A DNA stretch of 64,000 nucleotides from Klebsiella pneumoniae (GTDB lineage: Bacteria; Pseudomonadota; Gammaproteobacteria; Ga0077536): positions 1 to 64,000 of the forward strand of contig CAMAXW010000016.1 of assembly GCA_945862315.1 (NCBI GenBank), in the 5' to 3' direction. A program made the position numbers and the translations under genes. Of this stretch, positions 53,062 to 63,052 are shown piece after piece (position 1 is the first letter of the stretch; each line of letters starts with the position of its first letter). The notes below the pieces were generated by a model. The model was given only the letters and a program-made list of their open reading frames with translations. It ran no database searches and was not told the origin of the DNA.

Positions 53062-54087
53062 TCACGCCAGCGCGGGCATGACCTGCTCGCCAAACAGGCG
53101 TAACGACTGCCGAAAAGCGTCGGTGGGGATGCCGGGTAGCTGCATGCGACAGATGATTTCGCTAGGCGCGATGGCGGCGGTGAGTTGCGCGAGTTGTTCG
53201 ATCACGCTCATCGGATCTCCCAAAATATAGCGTGAGGAAAAATTGCGAAAATCGAGCATAGCGGCATCCGTCACCAACTCGCCGTGATCGTTACGCAGTT
53301 GGCGCTCGCCGGCGGCGGATTTCTGGCTGTACAGGCCAAAGAGTTCCGTGATGGCTGGCCCCGCCAGCGCCTCAGCCTGCGCCATGGTGGGGGCCACAAA
53401 TACTTCGCGAATGATCGGCCGCTCAGGGGTGGCAAAGCCAACTGCCGCGGCCGCCGCATCAAAGCGTGCGTAGTGAGACTGCAATTCGGCCAAAGTATGG
53501 CGCGGTGAGGCGGTGACTGGGCAGCGGCGCAGTGCCGCACGGCGCAGGAGTTTTGGCCCCGACACCCCATACCACAGGGGAATGGCGGCCTGCACCGGCC
53601 GGGGCACGATCCGCGTGCGTGGGATCCGAAAATAACGGCCATTGAAAGACAGTTCTTCCGTGCGCCAGGCGGCCTGCAGGATGTCGAGTATTTCTTCGCT
53701 ACGGGCAAAGCGTTCGGCGTAGGGCACGCCATAGCTAGCACATTCCTCTGAGACATAGCCGGGCGATACGCCCAGTGTCAGGCGGCCATTGCTGAGGTTG
53801 TCGAGCGTTGCCACATCTTCTACCAGCCGCAGTGGATCGTAGAGCGGTAGCAGCAGCACATTGGTAGCCAGTCGCATTCGCCGGGTTAGTCCGGCGGCGT
53901 GCGCGAGCACCAATAGCGGACTTGGCGCCCAGCCGTTGTGCTGGAAGTGGTGTTCGGTCGTGTGCAACGAGTAGAACCCCAACGATTCGGCCAAGGGCAA
54001 CAGCGCATCTAGCTCGCGAAAAGTGGCCTGATGGCTGATGGCGCCATTGGCGGGGGTGACGAAGCTATACATCAGGCCAAATTTCAT
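53062..54087 (-). CDS. Luciferase-like (LLM class) flavin monooxygenase
   Basis: A 341-residue LLM protein from the ATG at 54087 (MKFGLMYSFVTPANG), with a weak AGGATT site. It contains DNLSNGRLTLGVSPGYVSEE and FARSEEILDILQAAWR. It is the closest relative in the window of the protein at 48010. The frame is open upstream to 54168, overlapping the divergent antiporter start, and is not needed. Confidence 0.9.
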   Translation of the reverse strand: MKFGLMYSFVTPANGAISHQATFRELDALLPLAESLGFYSLHTTEHHFQHNGWAPSPLLVLAHAAGLTRRMRLATNVLLLPLYDPLRLVEDVATLDNLSNGRLTLGVSPGYVSEECASYGVPYAERFARSEEILDILQAAWRTEELSFNGRYFRIPRTRIVPRPVQAAIPLWYGVSGPKLLRRAALRRCPVTASPRHTLAELQSHYARFDAAAAAVGFATPERPIIREVFVAPTMAQAEALAGPAITELFGLYSQKSAAGERQLRNDHGELVTDAAMLDFRNFSSRYILGDPMSVIEQLAQLTAAIAPSEIICRMQLPGIPTDAFRQSLRLFGEQVMPALA

Positions 54088-54153
54088 GGCAGCAATCCTC
54101 TCGAGACATCTTATGCTAGGGAGTGTAAGAGACTGGGATAAGGAACGTACACC

Positions 54154-55929
54154 ATGAGTAATCCACACGACATCGGCATTTATTTGGCGGCTGCCGTGCT
54201 GTTAGTGGCCTTGATGAAGCACTTGGGCTTTGCGGCCGTGCTGGGCTATTTGTTGGCGGGCATTGTCATTGGGCCTTTTGGTTTGGGGCTCATCGGGGAC
54301 CTCGCAGCGGCGCACCAGCGCGCCCAATTTGGCGTGATCTTGCTGTTATTCCTCATCGGCCTGGAGCTACAACCCAGCCGATTATGGGCTATGCGGCGCG
54401 CCATCTTTGGCATGGGTAGCGCGCAGTTAGGCCTCACGGGGCTGGTCCTCACCGGCTTGGCTTGGGCCTGCGGACTGAGCCTCCCCGTGGCAGGCTTGGT
54501 TGGCTGCGGTCTGGCGATGTCCTCTACCGCCTTCGTGTTGCAACTCATGGCGGAGAAGAACGAACTCGCGTTGTCGCACGGGCGGGCGAGTTTTGCCATT
54601 TTGCTGTTTCAGGATATTGCCGTCATTCCCCTGCTGGCGCTGGTGCCGCTGCTGGCGGCGCCAACGGGGCTGGCGGGGCTAACCCCGTTGCACACCTTCG
54701 CTAAACTGTTGCTGGTCGTCGTGGGTTTGTTCGTGATTAGCCGCTTCTTGGTACGCTCGCTATTTACCATAGTGGTCAACACGGGGGTGCGGGAACTGTT
54801 CACCGCGACCGCCCTGCTGGTGGTTATCGCCACCTCACTGCTCATGGACTTTTTGGGTTTGTCCGTCACCTTGGGCGCTTTCCTCGCCGGCGTGCTGCTG
54901 GCCGATTCCGATCATCGCCACGAGCTGGAAGCCTGCATCGCGCCGTTTGAAGGCTTACTGCTGGGGCTCTTTTTCATTGCGGTGGGGATGTCGGCGAATC
55001 TAGGCCTGTTGGTCGAAATGCCGCTGTGGGTGGTCGGTGGCGTACTGGCACTGATGGGCGTCAAGATCTTGCTCTTATATGGGATTGCGCGCGGTTTCCG
55101 TCTCCCTCACCGCACCGCTTTGAAGCTCGCTGCTGCGTTGTCACAGGGCGGGGAGTTTGCCTTCATTTTGTTTGGTGTGATGCGTACCCACGACTTGTTA
55201 ATGGTGCGTGAGGCCGAATTCGTCATGCTGGTGGTCACCTTATCCATGGCGTTGACGCCTTTTGTGTATGCCCTCGCCAGTCAGTTCGCCGGCACGCCCG
55301 CACTGGATCCATCCTCAGCCGGCGACGACCACGCTGAACCCAAAGTCGTGATTGCCGGCTTTGGACGGTTTGGTCAAATTACTGGTCGCATCCTACGGAT
55401 GCAAAAAATACCCTTCGTCACGCTAGAAATGGACCCGGCAAAAATTAACGTGGGCCCTGCTTGGGATGGTGACGCCTATAGCGGTGATGCGGTGAGCCTG
55501 ACTTTATTGCAGGCGGCAGGTGTGGCTAGGGCGCAGTTTGTGGTGGTGGCGATCGACGACCCAGACGCCTCCGTGCGCCTAGCAGAGTTGCTGCGCAGGC
55601 ATTTTCCTGCGGTGAGAATTTTTGCGAGAGCCCGTGATCGACAGCATGTTTTCCGGCTGATGGATCTGGGCGTTACCCACATCCAACGGGAAACCTATCA
55701 CTCCAGTCTATTGCTGACCGAGCAACTCTTAGAGGGCTTGGGGCTGTCGCGGCGGCAGGCTAATCAGGCGGTGTCCACCTTCAAATCTCACGACGAACAC
55801 GAGTTGGCGTTAGGCCACGTGGCCTATAAAGAGGCTGTGGCCAAAACGCCGAACCCCCCGGAAACCGCCGCCGAACTACAGGCCTTGCTAGTCGGCGACG
55901 ATCGCCTGCGCGAGGAGCGGTTAGACTAA
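54154..55929 (+). CDS. KefB-type monovalent cation:proton antiporter (CPA2)
   Basis: The 591-residue protein has a 12-helix Na/H exchanger domain (residues ~5-385; GLELQPSRLW, LGAFLAGVLLADS) and a C-terminal RCK/TrkA-N nucleotide-binding domain starting KVVIAGFGRFGQITGRIL near residue 397. Such systems are potassium efflux or pH-homeostasis transporters gated by ligand binding. The start has AAGGAACGTACACC. The gene is divergent from the LLM gene. Confidence 0.92.
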   Translation: MSNPHDIGIYLAAAVLLVALMKHLGFAAVLGYLLAGIVIGPFGLGLIGDLAAAHQRAQFGVILLLFLIGLELQPSRLWAMRRAIFGMGSAQLGLTGLVLTGLAWACGLSLPVAGLVGCGLAMSSTAFVLQLMAEKNELALSHGRASFAILLFQDIAVIPLLALVPLLAAPTGLAGLTPLHTFAKLLLVVVGLFVISRFLVRSLFTIVVNTGVRELFTATALLVVIATSLLMDFLGLSVTLGAFLAGVLLADSDHRHELEACIAPFEGLLLGLFFIAVGMSANLGLLVEMPLWVVGGVLALMGVKILLLYGIARGFRLPHRTALKLAAALSQGGEFAFILFGVMRTHDLLMVREAEFVMLVVTLSMALTPFVYALASQFAGTPALDPSSAGDDHAEPKVVIAGFGRFGQITGRILRMQKIPFVTLEMDPAKINVGPAWDGDAYSGDAVSLTLLQAAGVARAQFVVVAIDDPDASVRLAELLRRHFPAVRIFARARDRQHVFRLMDLGVTHIQRETYHSSLLLTEQLLEGLGLSRRQANQAVSTFKSHDEHELALGHVAYKEAVAKTPNPPETAAELQALLVGDDRLREERLD

Positions 55930-55944
55930 ACCCCCGCGCCGCAA

Positions 55945-56253
55945 TTAAGGCAGTTGTTGGGCGTATTTCGCGATAATTTCGGCCACTTTTTGTTGAATTT
56001 CAGCCTGCATGAGCAACTGCTGTTTTTCGTTCCCAGGGGGTAGCGTGGGGATCATCATGCCTTGTCCACCGCACTTCGGACCACGGTCCTCTTTACCGCC
56101 ATGGCCTTTCATGTTCTCGCAACGTTTTCCTCGGTCCTGGGGCTTGGCCAGTCCCATCGACTGTCCGCCCGGCGGCGGCGCTGGTTCGGCAGCCAGCGTG
56201 AGCAGCGGCGCTGTTACCAGCAGTGCGACCAGGGATTTCTTTAAAATGTGCAT
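55945..56253 (-). CDS. Small exported protein, unknown function
   Basis: The 102-residue product begins MHILKKSLVALLVTAPLLTL, cut near LAAEPA, with AAGGAACTCCAC upstream. The mature part is glycine/proline-rich (APPPGGQSMG), has two Cys (KRCENM and PKCGGQG) and ends in a helix (KQQLLMQAEIQQKVAEII). No family is recognised. It converges with the antiporter. Confidence 0.7.
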   Translation of the reverse strand: MHILKKSLVALLVTAPLLTLAAEPAPPPGGQSMGLAKPQDRGKRCENMKGHGGKEDRGPKCGGQGMMIPTLPPGNEKQQLLMQAEIQQKVAEIIAKYAQQLP

Positions 56254-56365
56254 GTGGAGTTCCTTATAGGATCACGCGGCCAAGGCGGCAGCAGAGAGGG
56301 ATGAACAGAGGCGCTCGGGCCTACCCACTGTAACGCCATTCAAGCACTTATTGAGCGACGCTTAA

Positions 56366-57487
56366 ATGACACTGATCAGAATATTTGGTTCAACTTTTTG
56401 CGAACTCACGGGCGTCTTGATGCTCATGCCGGTGCTGACCGTGCGCCTCGCTGCGCGCGGCGAACCGTCTTGGTTGATCGGTCTGTTTGGCGCGGCGTTG
56501 TATGTCGCAATTTTCGCTGTGACCCCTTTTGCCGCCCGCTGCACGCGGCGTTTTGGGCTACGCCGCCTGTATATTTTGTCGGGGTTCTCGCCTTTGCTTG
56601 GGGTGGCTGTGTTGGGGCTTACCGAGCACACGCTGGCGTGGCTGTTGGCGGTGCTGGTGATGGGCGTGTTTGGTGGCTTGCGCTGGGTAACCGCCGAGGC
56701 CTATGTCGCGGGTGCCGCACCCGCGGATCGCCGGGGCGCGGTCATCGGCGCGTTTCAGACCATGGTGGGCGCCTGTTTTGTTTTGGGCCCGCTGCTGCTC
56801 ACCTTGACGGGCACCGCCGGCGTGGCGCCGCTGGTGGTCGCCGCCGTGTTGTTGACCACCGGACTACTGTGTCTTGTTGGCTTGGCCGAGCTCCCCGCAC
56901 CCCCTGGCGACGCCGCCGCTGGCGCCTTTCGGCGTTTGCAGCGCGAGCGCCCGGTGTTGCTGCTGGCGGCGCTGATTGCCGGAACCCTAGAGAGCGGACC
57001 CACGACTTTCCTCCCGGTGGAGGCGCTGGCGGATGGGCTCAGCGGCCGCGCTGCCGCCGCTTTGGTGGCGGTACTAGGGGTTGGCGGTCTGGTGGTGCAG
57101 TTTCCCTTAGGCTGGCTGGCCGACAGCTATCCGACGCAGCGTCTCCTGCGAATCTGTGCGTGGCTCGCTTTAAGTGCCGCGGTGTTGTTGCTGTTTAATA
57201 CGCTGATTCCCTCAGTGTTGTGGGTGGCGGCTTTCCTGTGGGGCGTGGCGGGCGCTGGCATTTACACCTTGGCGATGATCGATGTGAGCCGTGCTTATGC
57301 GGGCGTGGCGTTGGTGGGCGCCACCGCTGCGCTGGTCTTTGCCTATGCCATTGGGGCTGCCATCAGCCCCGCGCTCGCGGGGCTGATCATGATCTGGTGG
57401 CCGCAAACCGGCTTCGCGGCTTTGATGGGCGTGGTGGCGGTGGTGGGGTTGTGCGTGATCCCCCCACCTCGCCAGCGCGACGCGTAA
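56366..57487 (+). CDS. Major facilitator superfamily transporter
   Basis: The 373-residue protein has about eleven to twelve hydrophobic segments and MFS loop motifs (TPFAARCTRRFGLRRLY, PLGWLADSYPTQRLL). It is of the sugar-phosphate/drug type often seen alone. The substrate is unknown. The frame begins at an ATG without a strong ribosome site. It lies upstream of the aromatic operon, separated by about 280 bp. Confidence 0.85.
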   Translation: MTLIRIFGSTFCELTGVLMLMPVLTVRLAARGEPSWLIGLFGAALYVAIFAVTPFAARCTRRFGLRRLYILSGFSPLLGVAVLGLTEHTLAWLLAVLVMGVFGGLRWVTAEAYVAGAAPADRRGAVIGAFQTMVGACFVLGPLLLTLTGTAGVAPLVVAAVLLTTGLLCLVGLAELPAPPGDAAAGAFRRLQRERPVLLLAALIAGTLESGPTTFLPVEALADGLSGRAAAALVAVLGVGGLVVQFPLGWLADSYPTQRLLRICAWLALSAAVLLLFNTLIPSVLWVAAFLWGVAGAGIYTLAMIDVSRAYAGVALVGATAALVFAYAIGAAISPALAGLIMIWWPQTGFAALMGVVAVVGLCVIPPPRQRDA

Positions 57488-57587
57488 GCCCACCCACCGT
57501 CCTGGTGGAATAGCGGGGGCACGGGTTGCTCTGAAGTGTGCGGTTGCAACAAATTCAAGCCGACTGAGAAATCCTAACGTTGAGCTT

Positions 57588-57615
57588 TTGACCCGCGACC
57601 AGCCGGTGCTAGTCT
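57588..57615 (+). promoter_or_regulatory. Possible sigma70-type promoter of the aromatic operon
   Basis: TTGACC at 57588-57593 and TAGTCT at 57610-57615 are 16 bases apart, 155 bases upstream of the first gene. This is a weak match read by eye. Confidence 0.25.
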
Positions 57616-57770
57616 GCTGGTGCGGTCTTAGGCTGGGTATCGGGTGCTGGTGTTGACCAGCCCACAACACTTGGCGCCGAGAGGTCCAGCTTTCACCTGC
57701 GAGCGGCGCGGGTGTTGTGTTGAGCACCAGAACCCGCTGCCCTCCACTGCGCCAAAATAAGGAATTTTGT

Positions 57771-58631
57771 ATGAGCGACCTCAATGTCAACACGCTTACC
57801 GCCGCCGTCTTGGCGCGCATGACGCAGGAGGTCACGCCGCGTTTCCGCGAGATCATGACAGCGCTGATCCAGCATCTGCACGATTTCACCCGCGAGGTTG
57901 CGCTAACCGAAGCGGAGTGGCTGGCCGCCATCGATTTCCTCACTCGCACGGGTAAAAACTGCAGCGAGACACGGCAGGAGTTCATTCTGCTATCCGACAC
58001 CTTGGGACTTTCCTCGTTGGTGATCGCCGTAAATCATCCGGCGACCGAAGGCTCGCTGGAGTCCTCGGTGCTCGGGCCATTTTATGTGCCCGCCATGCCC
58101 GACTATCCCTCAGGCAGCGACCTCGCCGTGGGTGTGGCAGGTATCCCAACGCTGTATCGCGGCATGGTCCGTGATACCGCCGGCCGGCCGCTGGCGGGTG
58201 CGGCGCTCGATATTTGGTCTAGCGATGGCGAGGGTTGGTACGACGTGCAACGGCCCGGTCCGCTGGTGCCCGCCGCCCGCGGCCGAGTGCGCGCCGGCGC
58301 CGATGGCCGTTACGCGTTTTGGTCGATCAAACCCGCCGATTATCCCGTGCCCACGGATGGACCTGTGGGTGAAATGTTGCGCGCGCTGGGGCGGGCATCG
58401 ATGCGTCCGGGGCATCTGCATTTCATTGCCAGCGCGCCGGGCGCGGAAACCGTCACCACCCAAATTTTCGCCGCCGACAGTCCCCATTTGCACAGCGACG
58501 CCGTGTTTGGGGTGAGCGATGGCTTAATTGCCACCTTCCACCCCCACGGCCCGGGTGTGGCGCCTGATGGTCGCCATCTCGACCAGCCTTTTTGTACGGT
58601 GGATTACGACCTGCGGTTGCGCCCGGTCTAG
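57771..58631 (+). CDS. Intradiol ring-cleavage dioxygenase (hydroxyquinol/catechol 1,2-dioxygenase type)
   Basis: The 286-residue protein has the N-terminal dimerisation part of the family and a catalytic barrel. Iron ligands are expected at Tyr in EGWYDVQ, Tyr in GRYAFWSI and His-x-His in MRPGHLHF. The start follows AAGGAATTTTGT. It cleaves between the hydroxyls (ortho), whereas all following genes belong to meta cleavage. Hydroxyquinol or a chlorocatechol are possible substrates. Confidence 0.9.
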   Translation: MSDLNVNTLTAAVLARMTQEVTPRFREIMTALIQHLHDFTREVALTEAEWLAAIDFLTRTGKNCSETRQEFILLSDTLGLSSLVIAVNHPATEGSLESSVLGPFYVPAMPDYPSGSDLAVGVAGIPTLYRGMVRDTAGRPLAGAALDIWSSDGEGWYDVQRPGPLVPAARGRVRAGADGRYAFWSIKPADYPVPTDGPVGEMLRALGRASMRPGHLHFIASAPGAETVTTQIFAADSPHLHSDAVFGVSDGLIATFHPHGPGVAPDGRHLDQPFCTVDYDLRLRPV

Positions 58632-58815
58632 CTTGCTGTCTAGGGGCTGGTGGGTACGCCGAGCAGCGCCGCACCTGTGCTAGTTCGGGCTTGCGCATAC
58701 TGCTAGCATCAAACCAAAAAATCGGCCAGCCGCACCCTGCGCGATGCTGTTGGCCGACTGCCAGAGCCTGCTCTGGACATCACCGTCGATTGCGCTGCTA
58801 GGGAGAGCATTCACT

Positions 58816-60303
58816 ATGTCGCAGACCGCCACGCCGGCCGCCTACCGCGAAGTTTTCAATTTTATCGACGGGCGCTTTGAGCCCTCCCGCGCAGGCCGCA
58901 CGTTCGCCGGTGTCAGCCCTGTGGATGGCCGCCAGGTGGCGATCATCCACGAAGCCGGCCGGGCCGATGTCGAGGCCGCCGTCAAGGCCGCACGCGCTGC
59001 CCTCAAGGGGCCCTGGGGCCGTATGCCACAGGCCGAGCGCATGGCGATTTTGCATCGGGTGGCCGATGGCATCCAGCAACGTTTCGACGAATTTGTCGAC
59101 GCCGAATGCCTCGACACGGGCAAGCCCCGTGATACCTGCCGGCATGTGGATATTCCACGCGGCGCGGCCAACTTTCGGGTCTTTGCCGATTTGGTCAAAA
59201 ACGTGCCCACGGAAGCCTTCACCATGGACACCCCCGATGGTGCCACCGCACTGAACTACGCGCTGCGCGTGCCGCGTGGCGTGATCGCCGTGGTCTGTCC
59301 GTGGAATTTGCCGCTGCTGCTGATGACCTGGAAAGTGGGCCCGGCCTTGGCCTGCGGTAACACCGTCATCGTGAAGCCCTCGGAAGAAACCCCGCTCACC
59401 GCGACGCTTTTGGGTGAGGTGATGAACGCCGCCGGCGTGCCGCCCGGGGTCTATAACGTGGTGAATGGCTTTGGGCCAGATTCCGCAGGGGCCTATCTCA
59501 CAGAGCATCCCGGCGTGGATGGCATTACCTTTACCGGCGAAAGCGGCACCGGCGAAACCATCATGCGCGCCGCGGCGAAAGGCCTGCGCTCGGTATCCTT
59601 TGAACTGGGCGGTAAAAATCCCGCGCTAATTTTCGCCGACGCTGATCTCGACGAAGCCATTCCTACCATCATCCGCAGCACGTTTGTTAATTGCGGGCAG
59701 GTGTGTTTGGGAACGGAGCGCATTTACGTCGAGCGCCCGCTGTTTACCGAATTTGTGGCGCGGATGAAAGCGGCCACCGAGCAGCTAAAAATTGGTCCGC
59801 CAGATGAACCCGGCGTGACGCTGGGGCCGCTAATCAGCCAATTACATCGCGAGAAAGTGCTGGGCTATTACCAACTCGCGGTGGCTGAAGGCGCCACGGT
59901 GGTTACCGGTGGTGGCATCCCAGACATGCCCGCGGCGTTGGCTGGCGGGGCTTGGATTCAACCCACCATCTGGACCGGCCTGCCCGCAGATGCCCGCACT
60001 AACCGCGAAGAAATTTTTGGTCCTTGCTGCCATATCTCGCCCTTTGATACCGAAGCCGAAGCGCTCGCCGTGGCCAACGATACGGCCTACGGCCTGACCG
60101 GCGTGGTGTTCACGCGCGATCTGTCGCGCGCTCACCGCGTGGCGGCGCAATTGGAAGTCGGGATTTGTTGGGTCAACAGTTGGTTTCTGCGGGACTTACG
60201 CACGCCTTTTGGTGGCATGAAGCATTCGGGCATTGGCCGCGAGGGCGGCGTGCATTCTTTGGAGTTCTACACAGAACTGCGCAACATCTGCATTAGGTAT
60301 TGA
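58816..60303 (+). CDS. dmpC: 2-Hydroxymuconic semialdehyde dehydrogenase
   Basis: The 495-residue NAD-dependent aldehyde dehydrogenase shows VVCPWNLPLLLMTWKVGPAL, Glu in SFELGGKNP, catalytic Cys297 in VNCGQVCLGTERIY and the pathway-typical WFLRDLRTPFGGMKHSG. The best match is XylG/DmpC, which oxidises the meta-cleavage product. I chose the ATG at 58816 (MSQTATPAAYREV). It is followed 4 bp later by dmpE. Confidence 0.9.
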   Translation: MSQTATPAAYREVFNFIDGRFEPSRAGRTFAGVSPVDGRQVAIIHEAGRADVEAAVKAARAALKGPWGRMPQAERMAILHRVADGIQQRFDEFVDAECLDTGKPRDTCRHVDIPRGAANFRVFADLVKNVPTEAFTMDTPDGATALNYALRVPRGVIAVVCPWNLPLLLMTWKVGPALACGNTVIVKPSEETPLTATLLGEVMNAAGVPPGVYNVVNGFGPDSAGAYLTEHPGVDGITFTGESGTGETIMRAAAKGLRSVSFELGGKNPALIFADADLDEAIPTIIRSTFVNCGQVCLGTERIYVERPLFTEFVARMKAATEQLKIGPPDEPGVTLGPLISQLHREKVLGYYQLAVAEGATVVTGGGIPDMPAALAGGAWIQPTIWTGLPADARTNREEIFGPCCHISPFDTEAEALAVANDTAYGLTGVVFTRDLSRAHRVAAQLEVGICWVNSWFLRDLRTPFGGMKHSGIGREGGVHSLEFYTELRNICIRY

Positions 60304-60307
60304 ACCC

Positions 60308-61096
60308 ATGAACCAACTCTCCCGCATTGAACGCTACAGCGACGAACTTTACCGCGCGTTGCGTGACCGGCGCGCGGTCGCACCCCTGACCGAGCGCGAC
60401 CCCGACCTCACTATCGATGAGGCCTACCAAATTTCCCTCGGCCTGCTGGCCCGTCGCGAGGCCGCCGGTGAGCGCGTCATCGGTAAAAAAATAGGCGTGA
60501 CCAGCCGCGCCGTACAGGAGATGCTCAACGTCGGCCAACCCGACTTCGGCTTTCTCACCGACAGCATGCGTTGCGCGCCGGGCCAACCCATTCCCATCTC
60601 TCGCGAGCTCATTGCGCCGCGCGCTGAAGGAGAAATTGCCTTCGTGCTGAAGGCCGACCTGCAAGGTCCGGGGGTGACCAACGTGGATGTGCTGCGCGCC
60701 ACCGCCGGCGTCGCGGTGAGTTTTGAAATTGTTGATTCCCGCGTGCGCGACTGGAAAATTAAAATCCAAGATACCGTGGCCGACAACGCCTCGTGCGGCT
60801 TGTTCATGATTTCGGATCATCTGGTGGATCCCCGCGCGGTGGACCTCGTCACCTGCGGCATGGTGGTGTGGAAGAACGGCGAATTGGTCGCCACCGGCGC
60901 TGGCGCGGCTGCGCTGGGTTCGCCTGTGAACTGTGTCACGTGGCTGGCCAATACACTGGGTGCCTACGGCGTGGGCCTAAAAGCGGGCGACGTGATTTTG
61001 TCGGGCTCGCTAGTGCCCCTCATCCCCATCGTGCCGGGCGACCGGATGGAGCTCGCCGTGGGTGGGCTGGGTCGGCTCGTGGCAGATTTCATCTAA
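60308..61096 (+). CDS. dmpE: 2-Oxopent-4-enoate hydratase
   Basis: The 262-residue protein of the fumarylacetoacetase-like/MhpD group shows [38 protein letters not shown] (metal Glu ligands) and [10 protein letters not shown]. It hydrates 2-hydroxypentadienoate to 4-hydroxy-2-oxovalerate. The start is at ATG 60308. It shares the fold of the decarboxylase at 63045, and the two form a complex in known pathways. Confidence 0.92.
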   Translation: MNQLSRIERYSDELYRALRDRRAVAPLTERDPDLTIDEAYQISLGLLARREAAGERVIGKKIGVTSRAVQEMLNVGQPDFGFLTDSMRCAPGQPIPISRELIAPRAEGEIAFVLKADLQGPGVTNVDVLRATAGVAVSFEIVDSRVRDWKIKIQDTVADNASCGLFMISDHLVDPRAVDLVTCGMVVWKNGELVATGAGAAALGSPVNCVTWLANTLGAYGVGLKAGDVILSGSLVPLIPIVPGDRMELAVGGLGRLVADFI

Positions 61097-61109
61097 GGAC
61101 AGCGTAACG

Positions 61110-62024
61110 ATGAAGAAAATCAATTGTGCGCTCATCGGATCCGGCAACATCGGCACGGATTTATTGGTCAAGGCCTTGCGCAGCGAATGGCTCAACCCCG
61201 TCTGGATGGTGGGCCTAGACCCGGCTTCCGAAGGACTGGCACGCGCCCGCGCGGCGGGCCTTAAAACGACCAGCGAGGGCATCGCCGCAGCACTCCCGCA
61301 CTTTGCAGCAGACGAGGTGCGCATCGCCTTTGATGCCACATCGGCCTATGTACACGCCGAAAACGCCCGACTAGTGCACGCAGCAGGGGTGTTCATGATC
61401 GACCTCACGCCGGCGGCGATCGGCCCGTTCTGCGTGCCACCCGTCAACCTAGAAGCGCACATGGCGCGCCAAGTCACTAACGTCAATATGGTGAGCTGCG
61501 GTGGGCAGGCCACCATCCCCATTGTGTATGCCGTCTCGCGCGTGCAACCCGTCAAATACGCGGAAATTATTGCCACGGTGGCCAGCAAATCGGCAGGCCC
61601 GGGGACGCGCAAAAACATCGATGAATTCACGCGCACCACCGCCCGCGGTATCGAACAAGTGGGCGGTGCCACGCAAGGTAAAGCCATCATTATTCTAAAT
61701 CCTGCGGAGCCGCCGCTGCTGATGCGCGACACCGTGCATTGCCTCACGCAGACCACGCCTGACGAGGCCGCCATTCGGGCTTCTATTTTGGCGATGGTGA
61801 GCGAAGTGCAGCGCTACGTGCCAGGTTATGCGTTAAAGCAAGGTCCGGTGTTTGATGAGAATCGCGTCTCTACTTTCTTGGAAGTAGCGGGGCTGGGCGA
61901 TTATCTGCCGCGCTATGCGGGAAATCTCGACATCATGACGGCCGCGGCGCTGCGCACCGGCGAGATGTTTGCCCAACGCTTGGCGGCGGGAACGCTCGCT
62001 TTTATGACTGGCGAGGCGGCGTGA
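61110..62024 (+). CDS. dmpF: Acetaldehyde dehydrogenase (acylating)
   Basis: The 304-residue enzyme has the NAD motif [12 protein letters not shown] and the catalytic Cys in [12 protein letters not shown]. It converts acetaldehyde and CoA to acetyl-CoA and forms a channelling complex with DmpG. The ATG at 61110 follows TAAGGACAGCG. The stop overlaps the dmpG start by one base (TGATG). Confidence 0.95.
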   Translation: MKKINCALIGSGNIGTDLLVKALRSEWLNPVWMVGLDPASEGLARARAAGLKTTSEGIAAALPHFAADEVRIAFDATSAYVHAENARLVHAAGVFMIDLTPAAIGPFCVPPVNLEAHMARQVTNVNMVSCGGQATIPIVYAVSRVQPVKYAEIIATVASKSAGPGTRKNIDEFTRTTARGIEQVGGATQGKAIIILNPAEPPLLMRDTVHCLTQTTPDEAAIRASILAMVSEVQRYVPGYALKQGPVFDENRVSTFLEVAGLGDYLPRYAGNLDIMTAAALRTGEMFAQRLAAGTLAFMTGEAA

Positions 62025-63052
62025 TGAACAAACCCGTGCGCATTAAACTTCACGACATGTGCCTGCGCGATGGCATGCATCCTAAGCGCCACCAGATTTC
62101 GCTGGCGCAGATGGAATCTATCGCTTGTGGTCTGGACGCCGCCGGCGTGCCCTTGATTGAAGTCACCCATGGTGATGGTTTGGGCGGTGCGTCGATCAAC
62201 TACGGTTTTCCGACCCACACTGACGAAGAATATCTTCGTCATGTGGTGCCGAAGCTGCGACAGGCCAAGGTTTCGGTGTTACTCATTCCCGGCATTGGCA
62301 CGGTGGAAGACCTCAAAGTCGCCGCGGATTGCGGCATCCATACGGTGCGCGTGGCGACGCTATGCACCGAGGCCGACGTCTCTGAACAACATATCAAGGC
62401 TGGGCTGGAACTGGGGTTAGACACCGTGGGTTTTCTCATGATGGCCCATTTGATCGACGCCGAAGCGCTGGCCGCGCAGGGACTCTTGATGGAGTCTTAT
62501 GGCGCGCAAACGATTTACTGCACGGACTCCGCCGGTTACATGTTGCCGGAGGATGTCACCGCGCGCATCGCCGCCCTGCGACGCGTGCTAAAACCCACCA
62601 CCGAAATTGGTTTCCACGGCCACCATAATCTGTCTCTTGGCGTCACCAATTCGTTGGCGGCGGTGGCTGCCGGGGCGACGCGCATCGATGGCTCGGCGGC
62701 TGGTTTGGGCGCCGGTGCGGGCAACACACCGCTAGAAGTCTTCGTGGCCGTGTGTCAGCGCATGGGCATTGAAACGGGCGTGGATCTCTACGCCATCATG
62801 GATGTGGCAGAGGACCGCGTACTGCCCATCATGGATCAGCAAATACGGGTAGATCGTGACTCATTGCTGATCGGCTATACCGGCGTGTATTCCACGTTTT
62901 TGCTGTTTGCGCAGCGCGCCGCCGCCCGTTACGGGGTGTCCTCGCGTGACATCCTCGCCGAGATGGGGCGCCTGCGGACCGTGGGCGGACAAGAAGATCT
63001 AATCGAGCAAGTCGCGCTTGAACTACAAGCCAAAGGAGCCGCCCGTGTTTGA
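62024..63052 (+). CDS. dmpG: 4-Hydroxy-2-oxovalerate aldolase
   Basis: The 342-residue enzyme begins [20 protein letters not shown]. The DMCLRDG and [13 protein letters not shown] motifs carry the metal and catalytic His residues of HMG-CoA lyase-like aldolases. It splits 4-hydroxy-2-oxovalerate into pyruvate and acetaldehyde, handed to DmpF. A GTG one codon earlier is also possible as start. Confidence 0.95.
   Translation: MNKPVRIKLHDMCLRDGMHPKRHQISLAQMESIACGLDAAGVPLIEVTHGDGLGGASINYGFPTHTDEEYLRHVVPKLRQAKVSVLLIPGIGTVEDLKVAADCGIHTVRVATLCTEADVSEQHIKAGLELGLDTVGFLMMAHLIDAEALAAQGLLMESYGAQTIYCTDSAGYMLPEDVTARIAALRRVLKPTTEIGFHGHHNLSLGVTNSLAAVAAGATRIDGSAAGLGAGAGNTPLEVFVAVCQRMGIETGVDLYAIMDVAEDRVLPIMDQQIRVDRDSLLIGYTGVYSTFLLFAQRAAARYGVSSRDILAEMGRLRTVGGQEDLIEQVALELQAKGAARV

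Noticed and set aside
47228-54087. Bioluminescence (lux) cluster
   Set aside because: Three luciferase-like proteins are present, but there is no luxAB pair, no luxCDE fatty-acid reductase, and the proteins match general LLM monooxygenases.
57212-58000. 262-codon minus-strand ORF over the intradiol dioxygenase start
   Set aside because: It covers the end of the MFS gene and the start of the dioxygenase, both of which have strong family motifs on the plus strand.
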